Numbered from the stretch's first letter, positions 21,206-32,400 are shown. The stretch: DNA of 32,500 nt from Penaeus vannamei (GCF_042767895.1 NC_091575.1:31045638-31078137), one strand, 5' to 3'. The notes: generated by a model from the sequence alone, not told the origin. Made by a program: numbers and translations.

Positions 21206-21380
21206 AGAGAAAGGGAAAACAAGCAAACAAAACAAAAAAGAAAGAAAAAAATACAGAGGTACGGGTACATACACACACAGAGACGAACATAAAAAAAGAG
21301 CGAGGTAAATGAAGCGAAAGTTGGTCTCTGGAGCACAAAATTACTAATCAACTTTTTATGTAGTCCTATCAACATTTTTT
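21206..21380. other. A-rich and unique spacer
   Basis: AACAAAAC-type A-rich DNA to about 21250, then roughly 130 bp of unique sequence. No gene was seen. Confidence 0.45.
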
Positions 21381-21960
21381 TTTCTCTCTCAGACCTTCCA
21401 TAGCCATATTCTACCTCCCTTTATCCAATATCCTTCTCATCCCGTTTTATTTATTTTTTCTCCTTTATTCTCGTCCTCCTTATCTCCTTAACATTACGTT
21501 TCTCATTTCCTTTCACGTCTTCTTTCTCTCCTCCTTAATAACCTTACCTATCCAGACCCTCACACCGACCTCCACTCTATCCCTCCTCCTACTCCACCTC
21601 CTCCTCCCTCTCCAACCCTCCACTCCTCCACCTCCTCCTCCTTCACCACCTCCTCCTTCACCACCTCCTCCTCCTACTCCACCTCCTCCCCTCTACCTTC
21701 TCCACCTTCTCCACTACTCCATCCTCTCCACTCCTCCTCCCTCACCACTTTCTCCACCTACTCCTCCCTTATCACCTCCATCCTTCCTCCTCCACCTCCT
21801 CCACCCCTCCATCCCTCCACCCCCTCCATCCATCTACCCGTCCTCCTCCTCCTCCACACCCTCCACTTCCTCTACCTTCTCCTCCACTCCTCCTCCACCC
21901 CCTCCTCCACCCCCTCCACCCCTCCTCCTACTCCCCCTACTCCCCCCTAAACCTCTCCCT
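21381..21960 (+). repeat. Polypyrimidine tract, CTCCTCCAC type
   Basis: C/T-rich + strand dominated by CTCCTCC and CTCCACC words from about 21570. It faces the polypurine tract starting at 22031 across a short unique spacer, so the two halves are imperfectly complementary. Confidence 0.93.
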
Positions 21961-22030
21961 ATCTCCATTGCCCTCCTGAGAGACATAATCTTAAGCGCGA
22001 GGTTAATTTCCCTTAAGTAAAGCCCTGAGA
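21961..22030. other. Unique spacer at a pyrimidine-to-purine switch
   Basis: About 70 bp of ordinary sequence between a polypyrimidine block and a polypurine block. On the minus strand it contains two CTCAG acceptor-like words but no convincing donor. Confidence 0.5.
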
Positions 22031-23045
22031 CGGAGGTGGCGACGAGGAGAAGGAAAGGGAGAAGGGGAGGGAGAAAGGGAAAAGGGAGGAGGAGGGGGTG
22101 GAAGGGAGGAGGAGGGGGTGGAGGGAGAAAGGGGGAGAAGGGGAGGAAGGGGGAATGGAAGGGAGAAAGGGAGGAGGGGGAGGGAGAAAGGAGGGAAAAA
22201 GAGGAGGAGGAGGAGGAGGGGAAGGGAGAAGGAAAGGAGGAAGGGGGGATGGAAGGGAGGAGAGGCAAAAGAGAAGGATGATAAGGGGAAGGGAGAAAGG
22301 GAGGGAGGAAGCGGGAATGAAAAGGGGTAAAGAAGAGGGGATGGAAGGGAGGAGAGGGAAAAAGAGAAGGGTGATAAAGGGGAGGAAGGATAGAGAAGAT
22401 GGAAGAGTGGAAAGGGGTGGAAAGTGAAAAAGAAGGGAAGATAGGAGATAGAAAGGATAGAGGATAGAAATTGGGTAGAAAGAGGGAAGTGGAAGAAAAA
22501 GGGAAAGTAGAGAGAGATAAAGGGGAGGAAGTGGAAGAAGAAGGAAAAGTGAAGGGGGGATAAAGGTGGAGGAAGGGTAGAGAGAATATCATGAAGAGGA
22601 GAGAGGAGAGAGAATGAGTGGAGAGAAGAAAAAAGTTAGGATAGCATGAAAGACTGAAGAGAGGAGAGAATGGGAGAAGAGGGGAAAATGGTATGGGAGC
22701 AGAGAGGGGAAGAGAGGGGGAAGGAGAGGAAGAGAGAGGGAAAGAGAGGAAGAGAGGTGAAAGGAGGGAAGAGAGGGAGAGAGGGAAAATTAAGTAAATA
22801 GAGGGGAAGGAGAAGGTTCTGAGAAGTGTTACGAGAGCAGGACAAATTATATTTCTTTGAAGGCGAATATGAGATGGGGCAGAGCGAGAGAGAGAGAGAG
22901 ATGAGAGAAGAGAGAGAAATGAAAGAGAGAGAGAGAAATGAAAGAGAGAGAGAGAGATGAGAGAAGAGAGAGAAATGAGAGAGGGAGAGAAAAGAGAAGA
23001 CGACAGGAAGATAGAAAAAAGAGATAGGAGGAAGGCAAAGAGAGA
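22031..23045 (+). repeat. Polypurine tract, GGGAGAAGG / GAGA type
   Basis: About 1 kb of nearly pure A/G on the + strand: GGAGGAGGGGG and GGGAGAAAGG words first, then AGAGAGGAAGAG, then GA runs near 22884-22990. A short mixed patch sits at 22800-22880. The 404-residue Ser/Leu/Pro minus-strand frame is a composition artefact. Confidence 0.93.
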
Positions 23046-23439
23046 CAAAAATTAAACTAGAATTAAAGATATTGTAAAGAAAAGTAAGCAAATGAATATA
23101 CAGGTAGGTATATACACTAATAAACAGAAAGAAAACCAGAAAAAAACAGCTAATAAAAAAAAGAAAAAAGAAAACATTCACAATAAACAAAACAAAAAAA
23201 CACCAACAAAAACGGCAAAAAACATACAAGAAAACAATCAACCAAACCAAAACAAACAAACACACGCAAGATATATTAATAAAAAACGAGAGCGTAAAGA
23301 TAAGGAGATGACACCAAGACCCGCCCCCTTGACAAGACCTTCTTAAGGGAACAATCGGTAAGCTGAGACGACACGAGCTTCCTGTGGGAGGAGCGGCTTC
23401 GGTTGGCCTCCTGAGGGACACAGCCGAGAGGAGGGGTGA
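23046..23439. other. A-rich DNA then GC-balanced unique island
   Basis: AAACAAAAC-type A-rich sequence (about 23120-23290) is followed by 23300-23439, a GC-balanced island. On the minus strand this has several CAG acceptor-like words, but the only donor candidate (GTCTTG) is poor, so no exon is called. Confidence 0.5.
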
Positions 23440-23935
23440 CGGGGTGGAGGAGGAGGAGGAGGAGGAGGAAGAGGGGGAGGAGGGGGGAAGGAGGAAGGGG
23501 GAGGAATGGGTGGAGGAGGAGGAGGAATGGGGGAGGGGGAGGAGGGGGAAGGGGGAGGAGGAGGAGGAGAAGGAGGAGGAGGAGGGTGAATGGGGGAGAT
23601 TGGGGAAGGAGGAGGTGGGGGAAGGGGGAGGAATGGGGGAGGGGGAGGATTTTAGGGAGGAGGATAGGGAAGGGGGAGGGGGGAGGAATGGAAGGAGGAG
23701 GAGGAGGGGGAGGAATGGAAGAGGGGAAGAGGTGGGGGAGGAGGAGGAATGGGGGAGGAATGGGGAAGGGGGAAGGGGGAGGAGGAGGAGGAAGGAGAAG
23801 GAGGAATAGGGGAGGTGGATGTTAGAGAGGAGGAGGTTTGGGGAGTGGGAAGGGGGTGGAGGAGGGGGGGGATGTCGGAGGATAGGGGAGGGGGAAGTTG
23901 AGGAAGGGGAGGAGGAAGAGAAAGAGGAGGGGCCA
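23440..23935 (+). repeat. G-rich polypurine, GGAGGAGGAATGGGGG type
   Basis: Purine-only + strand built from GGAGGAGG, GGGGGAGG and GGAATGGGGGAGG words. Abundant closely spaced G runs give high G-quadruplex potential. Gly/Glu/Arg frames on + and Pro/Ser frames on - are artefacts. Confidence 0.95.
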
Positions 23936-24470
23936 TAGGACGCAAAGGGAAAGAGAGAGACGTAGAAAGAGGAAAGGGAAGATGGAAAAATAAAAGAAAG
24001 GTGGAGAGGAGACAGTAAAGTCAACGGTGAGAATATATTATATTGAGAAGAAAGGGAGATACAGACGTGGAATAAATAGGGAATAGAGAAAGAAGGGATA
24101 AGGAAGGAGGCAAGAGAAAGGGTAAGTGAGAGAAAAACGAAAAAGTGAGAATATACAAAGGAAGAAGAAACAAGGAATAGCAAAGAAATAACGAAGAAAC
24201 GTAGAAGTAATAAACAGAGAGAAAGAATAAGAAGCAACTGGAGAAAAAAATAATAGGAAGGGGAGAATAAGAAAAAATAGAGATAAGAACAGGGAAGGGG
24301 GAAAGACGAGGAAAATTAGGATAATAACGAGGGCTTTGCGCCGATCCAGGAAATAGAGACAGACGAAAAAAAGGAGAAAAGGAAGAAGACGCAATAAAGA
24401 AGAAGAAATAGAAAAAACGAAGGATTAGGGAGCTGAGGCAGAAAGGAGGAAAAGGAAGAATGATTAATAA
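23936..24470 (+). repeat. Degenerate purine-rich DNA
   Basis: A/G-rich with increasing A and scattered T and C, for example GAAGAAACG and AAAGGAGAAAAG words. A short mixed patch lies at 24330-24350. No supported exon. Confidence 0.7.
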
Positions 24471-24870
24471 CCGGAAATGACGAAGGGGAAGAAGGAGAGA
24501 AGATGATAAAAAGGAATAATAGGGAAAATGTTAAGAATGTTACAGCAAAAGCGAATGAGTGAAATATCAAATCCCAAGAAACAGGAATAATAGAGAATAT
24601 AATAATAACGATATTAGCAGCATCCGTAAAAAAAGGGAAAAAAATATAACAATAATAATAAAAATTAGGATTGATAATGATATCAACAATAACAAAAACA
24701 ATAAACGAAAATAAAACCAAATTTAAAATCGCTAAAAAAACATAACAATAATCAGAATAAGAATCAGGATTAATAATGATACCAACAATAACAATAACAA
24801 AAACAAAAACAAAATTACAAACCGACACACGAAACATCAAACTAACAACATCAAAAATCCAATTAGAATG
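24471..24870 (+). repeat. A-rich, AAT/AAC-type degenerate repeat
   Basis: Diverged AATAATAAC and AACAATAAC words. ATAATAAAAATTAGGATTGATAATGATA-like and ATAAGAATCAGGATTAATAATGATA-like segments (near 24655 and 24754) are related copies about 100 bp apart, so there is an old duplication. No gene was seen. Confidence 0.6.
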
Positions 24871-25010
24871 AAATTACAAACTCGACACCATATCCCACAA
24901 GACAAGAGGGGTTTAATAACAACGTAGAGTGTGTATATTAAGTGTATTGTGCGGCCGAGAAACCAGTGTAGACAATTCTATGCCTTATGGACGTCACTCA
25001 CCCCCCTTCC
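24871..25010. other. Unique DNA
   Basis: About 140 bp of non-repetitive sequence containing a GACGTCA near-CRE word around 24990. No gene was identified. Confidence 0.45.
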
Positions 25011-25985
25011 TCTTCCCCTCCCCTCCCCCCCTCCCTCACCCCTAGGCACTGTCACCTCGTATGATGTTGGGTGATGTTTAGTTTTCCTTTATTCTTGTTT
25101 TTTATTGTTTGTTTTTTTCTCTCTTGTTTGTTTTGATTTTTACTTTTCTTCGTTTTGAGGGTTATTATTTTCTCTTGTTTTTTTGTATTGTTTTTTGTTT
25201 TGTGTTCTTATTGTTATTAATTTCTCTTGTGTTGTTACTCTCTCTCTGTCTTCTTTTTATTCTCTATGTTTTTTTCTATTTATCCTCCTCTTCTTGTTTC
25301 TCCTTCTCCTCTTCTTTTCATTCTTCATTCTTTTCTTTCTCCTCCTCCTCTTCCTCATCCTCCTCACCTTCCTTTTCCTATTCCTCTTCCTCCTTCCCTC
25401 CTGCTCCTCCTCCTTCTCCTCAAACACTGTTTTATCAATTTATCCTTTTATCAGGTTATGTCCTTATCAATTTCTCTTCTTCTCCTTCTCCCTTCTCCAC
25501 CTCCACCTCTCTTCCTCTTTCTCACACTCTTCCACGACATTATCTCATATTGTTTTCTTCTCCTTTCATCCTACATTCTCATCTCCCTCTCTCTCTCATC
25601 TTCCCTTCCCTTGGCCCATTTCCTTTTTCATCTTGTCCGTTTTCTCTCCCTTCCCCTTATTTTCCATCTTCCTCTTCCATTTCCCTTTCTTATTTTCACT
25701 CTACGTACCCTTCCTCCATTCCTCCTCTCCTTATTCTATTTCTTATATCATTTTCTACGTTTCACCCTTCCTCTTCTTCCATTTCCCTTGCCCTTTACCT
25801 CCATTTCCCTTTTCTTCCTTTCCTTATCTCATTTTCCTTCGCCTTTGCCTACATTTCCCTTTTCTTCTTTCCCCTATCTCCTCTTCCTTCTCCTTTACCT
25901 CCATTTCCCTCCTCTTCCTTCCCTCCCTTTACCCCATTTCCCTTCCCCACTCCCCTCCTTCCCCCCCCCCCCTTCCCCTCCTCCC
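25011..25985 (+). repeat. Pyrimidine-rich block with a 50-bp tandem repeat
   Basis: T-rich then C/T-rich + strand, including a TTTG-rich section at 25075-25240. Near the end CTTTACCTCCATTTCCCT, or CTTTGCCTACATTTCCCT, starts units at 25793, 25843 and 25893, an exact 50-bp period. The 274-316-residue Ser/Phe/Leu/Pro frames are artefacts. Confidence 0.9.
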
Positions 25986-26285
25986 CGCCTCTGCCATTGT
26001 AATGTAAACACACACGCGTTCCGAAACCAAGGCGTTCGTGTAATTACGAGACGTGAATGCGGATTCATGCGGATTCGACTCCCCTTGGTATCTCGCTTGG
26101 TAATTAACGAAATCTCAAGCCATTCTGTCACGTCTTGGCCTTTGTTCTTCACTCCGTCTCCCTCGACACCAAACTAAATCTTGCTAATTAAGAACGACAC
26201 GCTTTTTTTTTTAATGTTTTTTGTAAGGGAAAATGTGAATTAGATCAAGAATGATTAAGATTGCAAAGAGGTGTTTTGGTTGTTG
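25986..26285. other. Unique island with abutting 10-bp repeats
   Basis: About 300 bp of single-copy sequence. ATGCGGATTC occurs twice back to back (26057-26066 and 26067-26076). TAATTA homeodomain-type words occur at 26041 and 26101. The 85-residue minus-strand frame overlapping it runs into poly-C/G and has no domain. A conserved non-coding element is one possible reading. Confidence 0.45.
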
Positions 26286-26289
26286 TTGT

Positions 26290-26660
26290 CTTTAATTTGT
26301 GTTATTATATCATCATCATCGTCATATTCTTTTATTTTTTCTGTTTCTATGATGATGAGTACCATTATCACTAATGGTGATGTCATTATAATCATCACTA
26401 TCATCATTATCATGGATATTTTCATCATTAGGATCATAACTATTATTATTTTCACCATCATTATTAGCATCACTATCATCATAACCACCACGATTATCAT
26501 CATCATCATCCCAATTATCATCATCATCATCCCAATTATCATCATCATCATCCCAATTATCATCATCATCATCCCAATTAGCATCATCATCATATTCTTT
26601 TTTAATACTATCATCACCGTTATCACCATCCTTTCACCATCACCCTTATCATAGTCATCA
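26290..26660 (-). repeat. ATC repeat with a 21-bp minisatellite
   Basis: ATC/ATT words on the + strand. CCCAATTATCATCATCATCAT-type units start at 26510, 26531, 26552 and 26573, exactly 21 bp apart and essentially identical. The 21-bp period keeps one frame open, which explains the Ile/Met-rich frames on both strands. Confidence 0.93.
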
Positions 26661-26827
26661 ATATAATTTCCCTGACCTGACCTGACCTTCCTTCCACACG
26701 CGAACCTTCCTCTCTCGTCTCACTCGCTCCTCCGTTGACCTCGGAAGGGGAGTCGACCCTTTATCAATCGGTATGACTTAATTGGAAAATCCTCCGGGGA
26801 TCCCTTCGCTATTCTGATTTTAATTTG
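26661..26827. other. Unique island with tandem TGACC
   Basis: It begins with CTGACCTGACCTGACCTTCC (TGACC at 26673, 26678 and 26683), then about 140 bp of non-repetitive DNA including GTTGACCTC near 26734. TGACCT is the reverse of the AGGTCA nuclear-receptor half-site. Confidence 0.5.
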
Positions 26828-27345
<518 letters not shown>

Positions 27346-27540
27346 GAAAGAGAGAGATTAATCAATCTATTTATTCATTCATACATCTATCAAACCATCT
27401 ATCTATCTCTTTATCAATTTATCTCCATCTCTCCCGATTTACCTCTACCCTTTACCCATCTACCTAACTATTTATCCCTCTATCTATAGCTCTCCTCCCA
27501 CTCCCCTTCCCTTCCTCCTTCCAGAACCCACATATATATT
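27346..27540. other. TATC-like degenerate DNA and unique sequence
   Basis: ATCTATC-type words (27358-27490) fade into C/T-rich unique sequence. No gene was seen. Confidence 0.5.
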
Positions 27541-27550
27541 ATTTCAGGGA

Positions 27551-27615
27551 AGGTCATTTTTATCGCCGTCCCTGTTGACCTCAGCCGTGACCTGTATTTA
27601 TAGGCTAGCTGACCT
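27551..27615. promoter_or_regulatory. Cluster of AGGTCA/TGACCT half-sites
   Basis: AGGTCA at 27551-27556, then TGACCT at 27576-27581, 27588-27593 and 27610-27615: four full nuclear-receptor half-sites in 65 bp, the first inverted relative to the other three. A TATTTATAGG word lies between the last two. Ecdysteroid-receptor-type factors bind such half-sites, but the spacings are not a canonical element. Functional use is inferred. Confidence 0.3.
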
Positions 27616-27640
27616 AAGGTTAATAACAAGGTGAACACGA

Positions 27641-27770
27641 CAGGAATAACAGAGTCAATAAGGATTTTTTTTATATAGAAAACGGGAATATCGGAGTCAA
27701 TAAAGACTTTTTACAGAAAACGGGAATAACAAGGGTCAATAAGGACTTTTTATAGAAAACGGGAAATCTC
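27641..27770 (+). repeat. 39-42-bp tandem repeat, three copies
   Basis: GGAATAACAGAGTCAATAAG-type units, each followed by a T-rich stretch and ATAGAAAACGG, have GTCAATA at 27654, 27696 and 27735 (periods 42 and 39). Confidence 0.85.
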
Positions 27771-27867
27771 CAGGGATGACTAAGTTCATTGTAATAGTTG
27801 GAGAGATGTTCGTTTGATAATTGAAGTTGTTGGTCTTATATAACCAGGGGATTCGTTTCGGTGTGTG

Positions 27868-28520
<653 letters not shown>

Positions 28521-28740
28521 TGAGTGTGTATGTGCGTATGTATGCTTGAAAATGCGACCCACTCTCATATTCAGCTGAAACAAAACAATAAAAGCAACAA
28601 ACATGTCACTTTTCCTTTCTAAAATATCACACACATTTACCAATTTCAAAACAGTGAAACGAAAATGAACTAAAACGCAATAGAGAGAAGTGAGGCAGGA
28701 TGAATACAGATGTTGGATCTCACTTGCTCATTTGGGTCGA
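28521..28740. other. Unique DNA
   Basis: About 220 bp of non-repetitive sequence. On the minus strand TCTCCCAG precedes CTCGACCCAAATGAGCAA and a GTGAGATCC donor-like word at 28741-28710. The pyrimidine tract is just the adjacent repeat and the segment is only 18 nt, so I do not call it an exon. Confidence 0.45.
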
Positions 28741-29440
28741 GCTGGGAGAGGGAGGGGGGGGGAGAAAGAGGAGAAGAAGGAGAGGGAGAGAAAGGGGAGA
28801 AAGAGGAGAAGGAGAGGGAGAGAAAGAGGAGCAGAAGAAGGAGAGGGAGAGAAAGGGGAGAGAGATGGAAGAAGGAGAGGGAGAGAAAGGGGATGAGAAG
28901 AAGGAGAGGGAGAGCGAAGGGGGAGAGAAAGGAGAGGGAAATGGAAGAAGGAGAGGGAGAGTGAAGCGGGAGGGGAGAAGAAGGAGAGGGAGAGAAAGGG
29001 AAGAAATATGGAAGAATAAGGATAGAGAGAGTAAAGAGAGAGAGGGAGAAGAGAAGAAGGAGAGGGAGAAAAAAGAGGAGGAAAATGGAAGAAGAAGGAG
29101 AGGGAGAGGAAAGGGGGAGGGGAGTAGAAGGAGAGGGAGAGAAAGGGGAGGAATATAGAAGGAGAGGGATAGAGACGGAAAGAGAGAAGGAGAGGGAGAG
29201 GGGAGGGGAGAGAGGAGGAGAAGCGATAAAAAGGGAGAGGAAAAGGGAAGGGAGTAGAAGGAGAGGAGAGACGGAAAGAGAGAAGGAGAGGAAAGAAGGA
29301 GGAGGAGAGAAACAAGTGGATGAGAAGGAGAGAGAGAGAGAGAGAAAGGAAAGGAGAGAAAGGGGGAAGGGAGAGGAAGAAGAGAGGGAGAGAGAGGAAA
29401 GGAGAGAAAGGGGGAAAGGGAGAAAAGAAGAGAGAAAGGG
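28741..29440 (+). repeat. Purine minisatellite, GGAGAGGGAGAGAAAGG type
   Basis: About 700 bp of A/G-only + strand with recurring GAAGGAGAGGGAGAGAAAGG or GAGAGGGAGAGTGAAG units of roughly 27-40 bp, interrupted by ATGGAAGAAGG variants. Ser/Leu/Pro minus-strand frames of over 300 residues are stop-free composition artefacts. Confidence 0.92.
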
Positions 29441-29720
29441 AGGGGAAAAAAGAAAAGAAAAGAATTAACGGAAAGGGGAGAGGAGGAAGCTGAGGAAACA
29501 AGCGAGTTGAGAGGAGAAAGAAGCAAAGGGTAAAGAGAATTAAGAAGAGAAAGATTCTGAGAGAAGGTAGTGAACGAGAGAGAAAAAGAAAATGAATCAA
29601 AAGCGAAAATAGGATCAGAGAAAAATAGAAAAGTAGAGAGAGAGACAGTGGAGCAACATTTACCAATACTAATATTCAACCCCCAAAGCTTAACGGATTA
29701 CACGAGGTGAAGACTGAGTG
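29441..29720 (+). other. Purine-rich fading into unique DNA
   Basis: A/G-rich sequence that loses its repeat character toward 29660, followed by about 60 bp of unique DNA. No gene was seen. Confidence 0.6.
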
Positions 29721-30692
29721 AAAAAATAAACAAACAAACAATTCTATGAAATATTACGTAAAAAAATATTAATTATGAACTATTACGTAAACAAAAAGAG
29801 AAATGAAAAAATAAACAAACACACAAATAAAAAAAAAATACGTAGATAGATTGGGGTTTTACAGTACGCAGAGTATGAAATATTACGTAAAAAAAGAGAA
29901 ATGAAAAAATAAACAAACACAATTTAAAAAAAAAACGTAGATAGATTGGGGTTTTACAGTACACAGAGTATGAAATATTACGTAAACAAAATGAGAAATG
30001 AAAAAATAAACAAACACACAAATAGAAAAAAAACGTAGATAGATTGGGGTTTTACAGTACACAGAGTATGAAATATTACGTAAAAAAAAAGAGAAATGAA
30101 AAAATAAACAAACACACAATTAGAAAAAAATACGTAGATATATTGGGGTTTTACAGTACACAGAGTAGAAAATATTACGTAAACAAAAAGAGAAATGAAA
30201 AAATAAACAAACACACAAATAAATAAAAATAAAAAATACGTAGATAGATTGGGGTTTTACAGTACGCAGAGTATGAAATATTACGTTAAAAAAAAGAGAA
30301 GTGAAAAAATAAACAAACACACAAATAAATAAAATACGTAGATAGATTGGGGTTTTACAGTACACAGAGTATGAAATATTACGTAAAAAAAGAGAAATGA
30401 AAAAATAAACAAACACAATTAGAAAAAAAACGTAGATAGATTGGGGTTTTACAGTACACGGAGTATGAAATATTACGTAAACAAAAAGAGAAATGAAAAA
30501 ATAAACAAACAGACAAATAGAAAAAAAATACGTAGATAGATTGGGTTTTTACAGTACGCAGAGTATGAAATATTACGTAAAAAAAAGAGAAATGAAAAAA
30601 TAAACAAACACACAAATAGACAAAAAATACGTAGATAGATTGGGGTTTTACAGCACACAGAGTATGAAATATTACGTAAATAAAGAGAAATG
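29721..30692 (+). repeat. About 99-bp satellite, nine copies, with TTACGTAA
   Basis: CGTAGATAGATTGGGGTTTT marks units at 29841, 29936, 30034, 30133, 30239, 30337, 30431, 30531 and 30630 (periods 95, 98, 99, 106, 98, 94, 100, 99). A partial and partly duplicated unit lies upstream from 29721. Each unit also has ACAGTACRCAGAGTATGAAA, TATTACGTAA and AAATGAAAAAATAAACAAAC. Length differences fall in the A-runs. Short minus-strand frames (Phe/Tyr/Cys-rich) are repeat translations. Confidence 0.96.
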
Positions 30693-30869
30693 TATTTTCG
30701 GTGCAGCTGAGCGTGAGAGAACAAGAGGGTATACTATCTTAATTTTTAGATTTAGTATTATGGAGAAATTAGAAAGGATTAGTGCAGTATTTGCGTAATA
30801 GTGAGATGGAAAAATGAGGATGAAAATATACCTTCGTGATAATCATCTTGATTTGTTTTATCATTCCAT
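30693..30869. other. Unique AT-rich DNA
   Basis: Non-repetitive spacer between the 99-bp array and a purine block. No gene was seen. Confidence 0.5.
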
Positions 30870-30971
30870 TCAGCATGAGGAAAGAAGAGAGGAAGTAAGA
30901 GAGAGAATGAAGAAAGGAAGAGATGGAGGAGATAGAAAGATAAAGAGAAAGGGAGAGTCAAAATTAGGAAG

Positions 30972-31045
<74 letters not shown>

Positions 31046-31082
31046 GAGAGAAAGTTTTAAAAAGAGAAAATGATAGAGACAA
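30870..31082 (+). repeat. GA microsatellite in purine-rich DNA
   Basis: A/G-rich DNA with a nearly pure GA run at about 30974-31050. It is the same motif family as 21129-21194 and 27935-28484. Confidence 0.93.
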
Positions 31083-31500
31083 AATTTAAAAAAAGTAAAA
31101 AAGACCAAAAGTGATACAAAATAAAGAAAAATGCAGAAAAAAAGAGAAAAGTAGGAAAAGAAACGAGAGCCAGAAAAAAATATCATCCACCTCTGTCACG
31201 GCCTCAATCTATATTACAGAAAAAAGGTGTATTTTGGAAAAAAAAGTCCAAATAACACAACTCCTCTCGCTATGAAAGAGTATTATGCTACTGCCTGTGT
31301 TTACCTGTGATTGCTCTCGCTCTATTTGTCTGTCTGTCTGTTTATCTATCTATCTACCTATCGAAAAAGAAACAAAAAAAAAACATACACCAAGAAAACC
31401 ACATCTCCTCTCACCATCTCCCTAAAAAAAAACATAAAAATAAATAAAAAGATAAATAAATCAACAAATAAATAAATAAGAAAATAAAATCAAAAACAAA
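31083..31500. other. A-rich DNA with a short TCTG/TATC run
   Basis: A-rich sequence with about 130 bp of unique DNA (31185-31320), a TCTG and TATC run (31326-31352), then A-rich AAATAAAT-type sequence from 31427. No gene was seen. Confidence 0.6.
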
Positions 31501-31825
31501 AAAAAAGTTATCAAAAACGTAACAAAAAAAAATAAAATAAAAAATACAAAAGTTCTCAAAAACGTAACAAAAAATCCAAAAAAATAAAAAAAATACATAA
31601 GTTATCAAAAACGTAACAAAAAAAAATCCAAAAAAATAAAAAATACATAAGTTATCAAAAACGTAACAAAAAAAAATCCAAAAAAAATAAAAAATACATA
31701 AGTTATCAAAAACGTAACAAAAGAAAATCCAAAAAAAAAGAATACATAAGTTATCAAAAACGTAACAAAAAAAAATAAAATAAAAAATACAAAAGTTCTC
31801 AAAAACGTAACAAAAAAAAATCCCA
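31501..31825 (+). repeat. 45-51-bp A-rich minisatellite with higher-order pattern
   Basis: GTTATCAAAAACGTAAC, or the GTTCTC variant, starts units at 31507, 31552, 31601, 31651, 31702, 31750 and 31795 (45, 49, 50, 51, 48, 45 bp). Units 1 and 6 are identical 45-mers and each is followed by a GTTCTC unit, so units 1-2 and 6-7 are copies of the same pair 243 bp apart. Confidence 0.93.
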
Positions 31826-31985
31826 TCTTCCCATGACATATACACACACCAGCTGATACCATTTTCTCCCCGGAAAATACCACACAGACCAGAATCACAC
31901 CCGAAGACCCCAAGTGATGAGGTTAATGGCCTCCCGACCGACAGGAGGCGCGACCATCAAAAGGAGGAGGAGCTGACGGAGGCGG
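31826..31985. other. Unique island
   Basis: About 160 bp of GC-balanced single-copy DNA. A short imperfect dyad (GCCTCC...GGAGGC) lies at about 31930-31950. No supported exon. Confidence 0.5.
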
Positions 31986-32400
31986 GATGAGGATGGGGAT
32001 AGGATGGGGTGGGGGAGGATGGGGTGGAGGGGGAGGATGGGGTGGGGAAGGAGGAGGGGGTTGGGAGGATGGGGATGGGAGGGGGGTGGGAAGGAGGAGA
32101 GAATGGGGTGAGGATGGGGTGGGGGAGGAGGGAGTGGGAGAGGATGGGATGGGGTAGGAAGGAGGGAATGGGGTGTGATGGAGTGTGATGGGGGAGGAAG
32201 TGGAGGAGGATGGGGAGAGGATGGGGTGGGGTAGGAGGAGGGAAATGGGTGAGGATGGGGTGGGGGGAGGATGGGAGAGGATGGGGTGGGGTGCGGGAAG
32301 ATGGGATAGGATGGGGTGGAGGGGGAGGGAGTGGGGGAAGATGGGATAGGATGGGGTGGAAAAGGAGGGAATGGGATAGGGAAGGACGGGATGGAATAGG
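31986..32400 (+). repeat. G-rich minisatellite, GGATGGGGTGGGGGA type
   Basis: Irregular repetition of GGATGGGGTGG, GGGGAGGAT and GATGGGATAGGATGGGG on the + strand, with G runs every few bases: strong G-quadruplex potential. The 169-residue Pro/Ser/His minus-strand frame is a repeat translation. Confidence 0.93.

Noticed and set aside
23330..23430. Minus-strand exon after GTCCCTCAG
   Set aside because: Several CAG acceptor-like words but the only donor option is GTCTTG, and open frames run into repeat on both sides.
21834..24237. Minus-strand frames of 404 and 533 codons
   Set aside because: Ser/Leu/Pro/Phe strings over polypurine DNA, with no domain, signal peptide or splice-bounded start; stop codons need T, A and G together and are rare in such tracts.
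25109..26177. Three overlapping plus-strand frames of about 270-316 codons
   Set aside because: All three frames of the same pyrimidine block are open; Phe/Ser/Leu/Pro-rich strings mimic membrane proteins but come from CT composition.
28710..28741. 18-nt minus-strand microexon (LDPNEQ)
   Set aside because: Its pyrimidine tract is simply the neighbouring repeat and the segment is too short to judge; the donor GTGAGA alone is weak evidence.
28720..29679. Two overlapping minus-strand frames of over 300 codons
   Set aside because: Two frames of the same purine minisatellite are both open with the same biased composition, which is the signature of an artefact.
29773..30724. Series of 78-98-codon Phe/Tyr/Cys-rich minus-strand frames
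   Set aside because: Each is one or two units of the 99-bp satellite; frame changes with every A-run length change.
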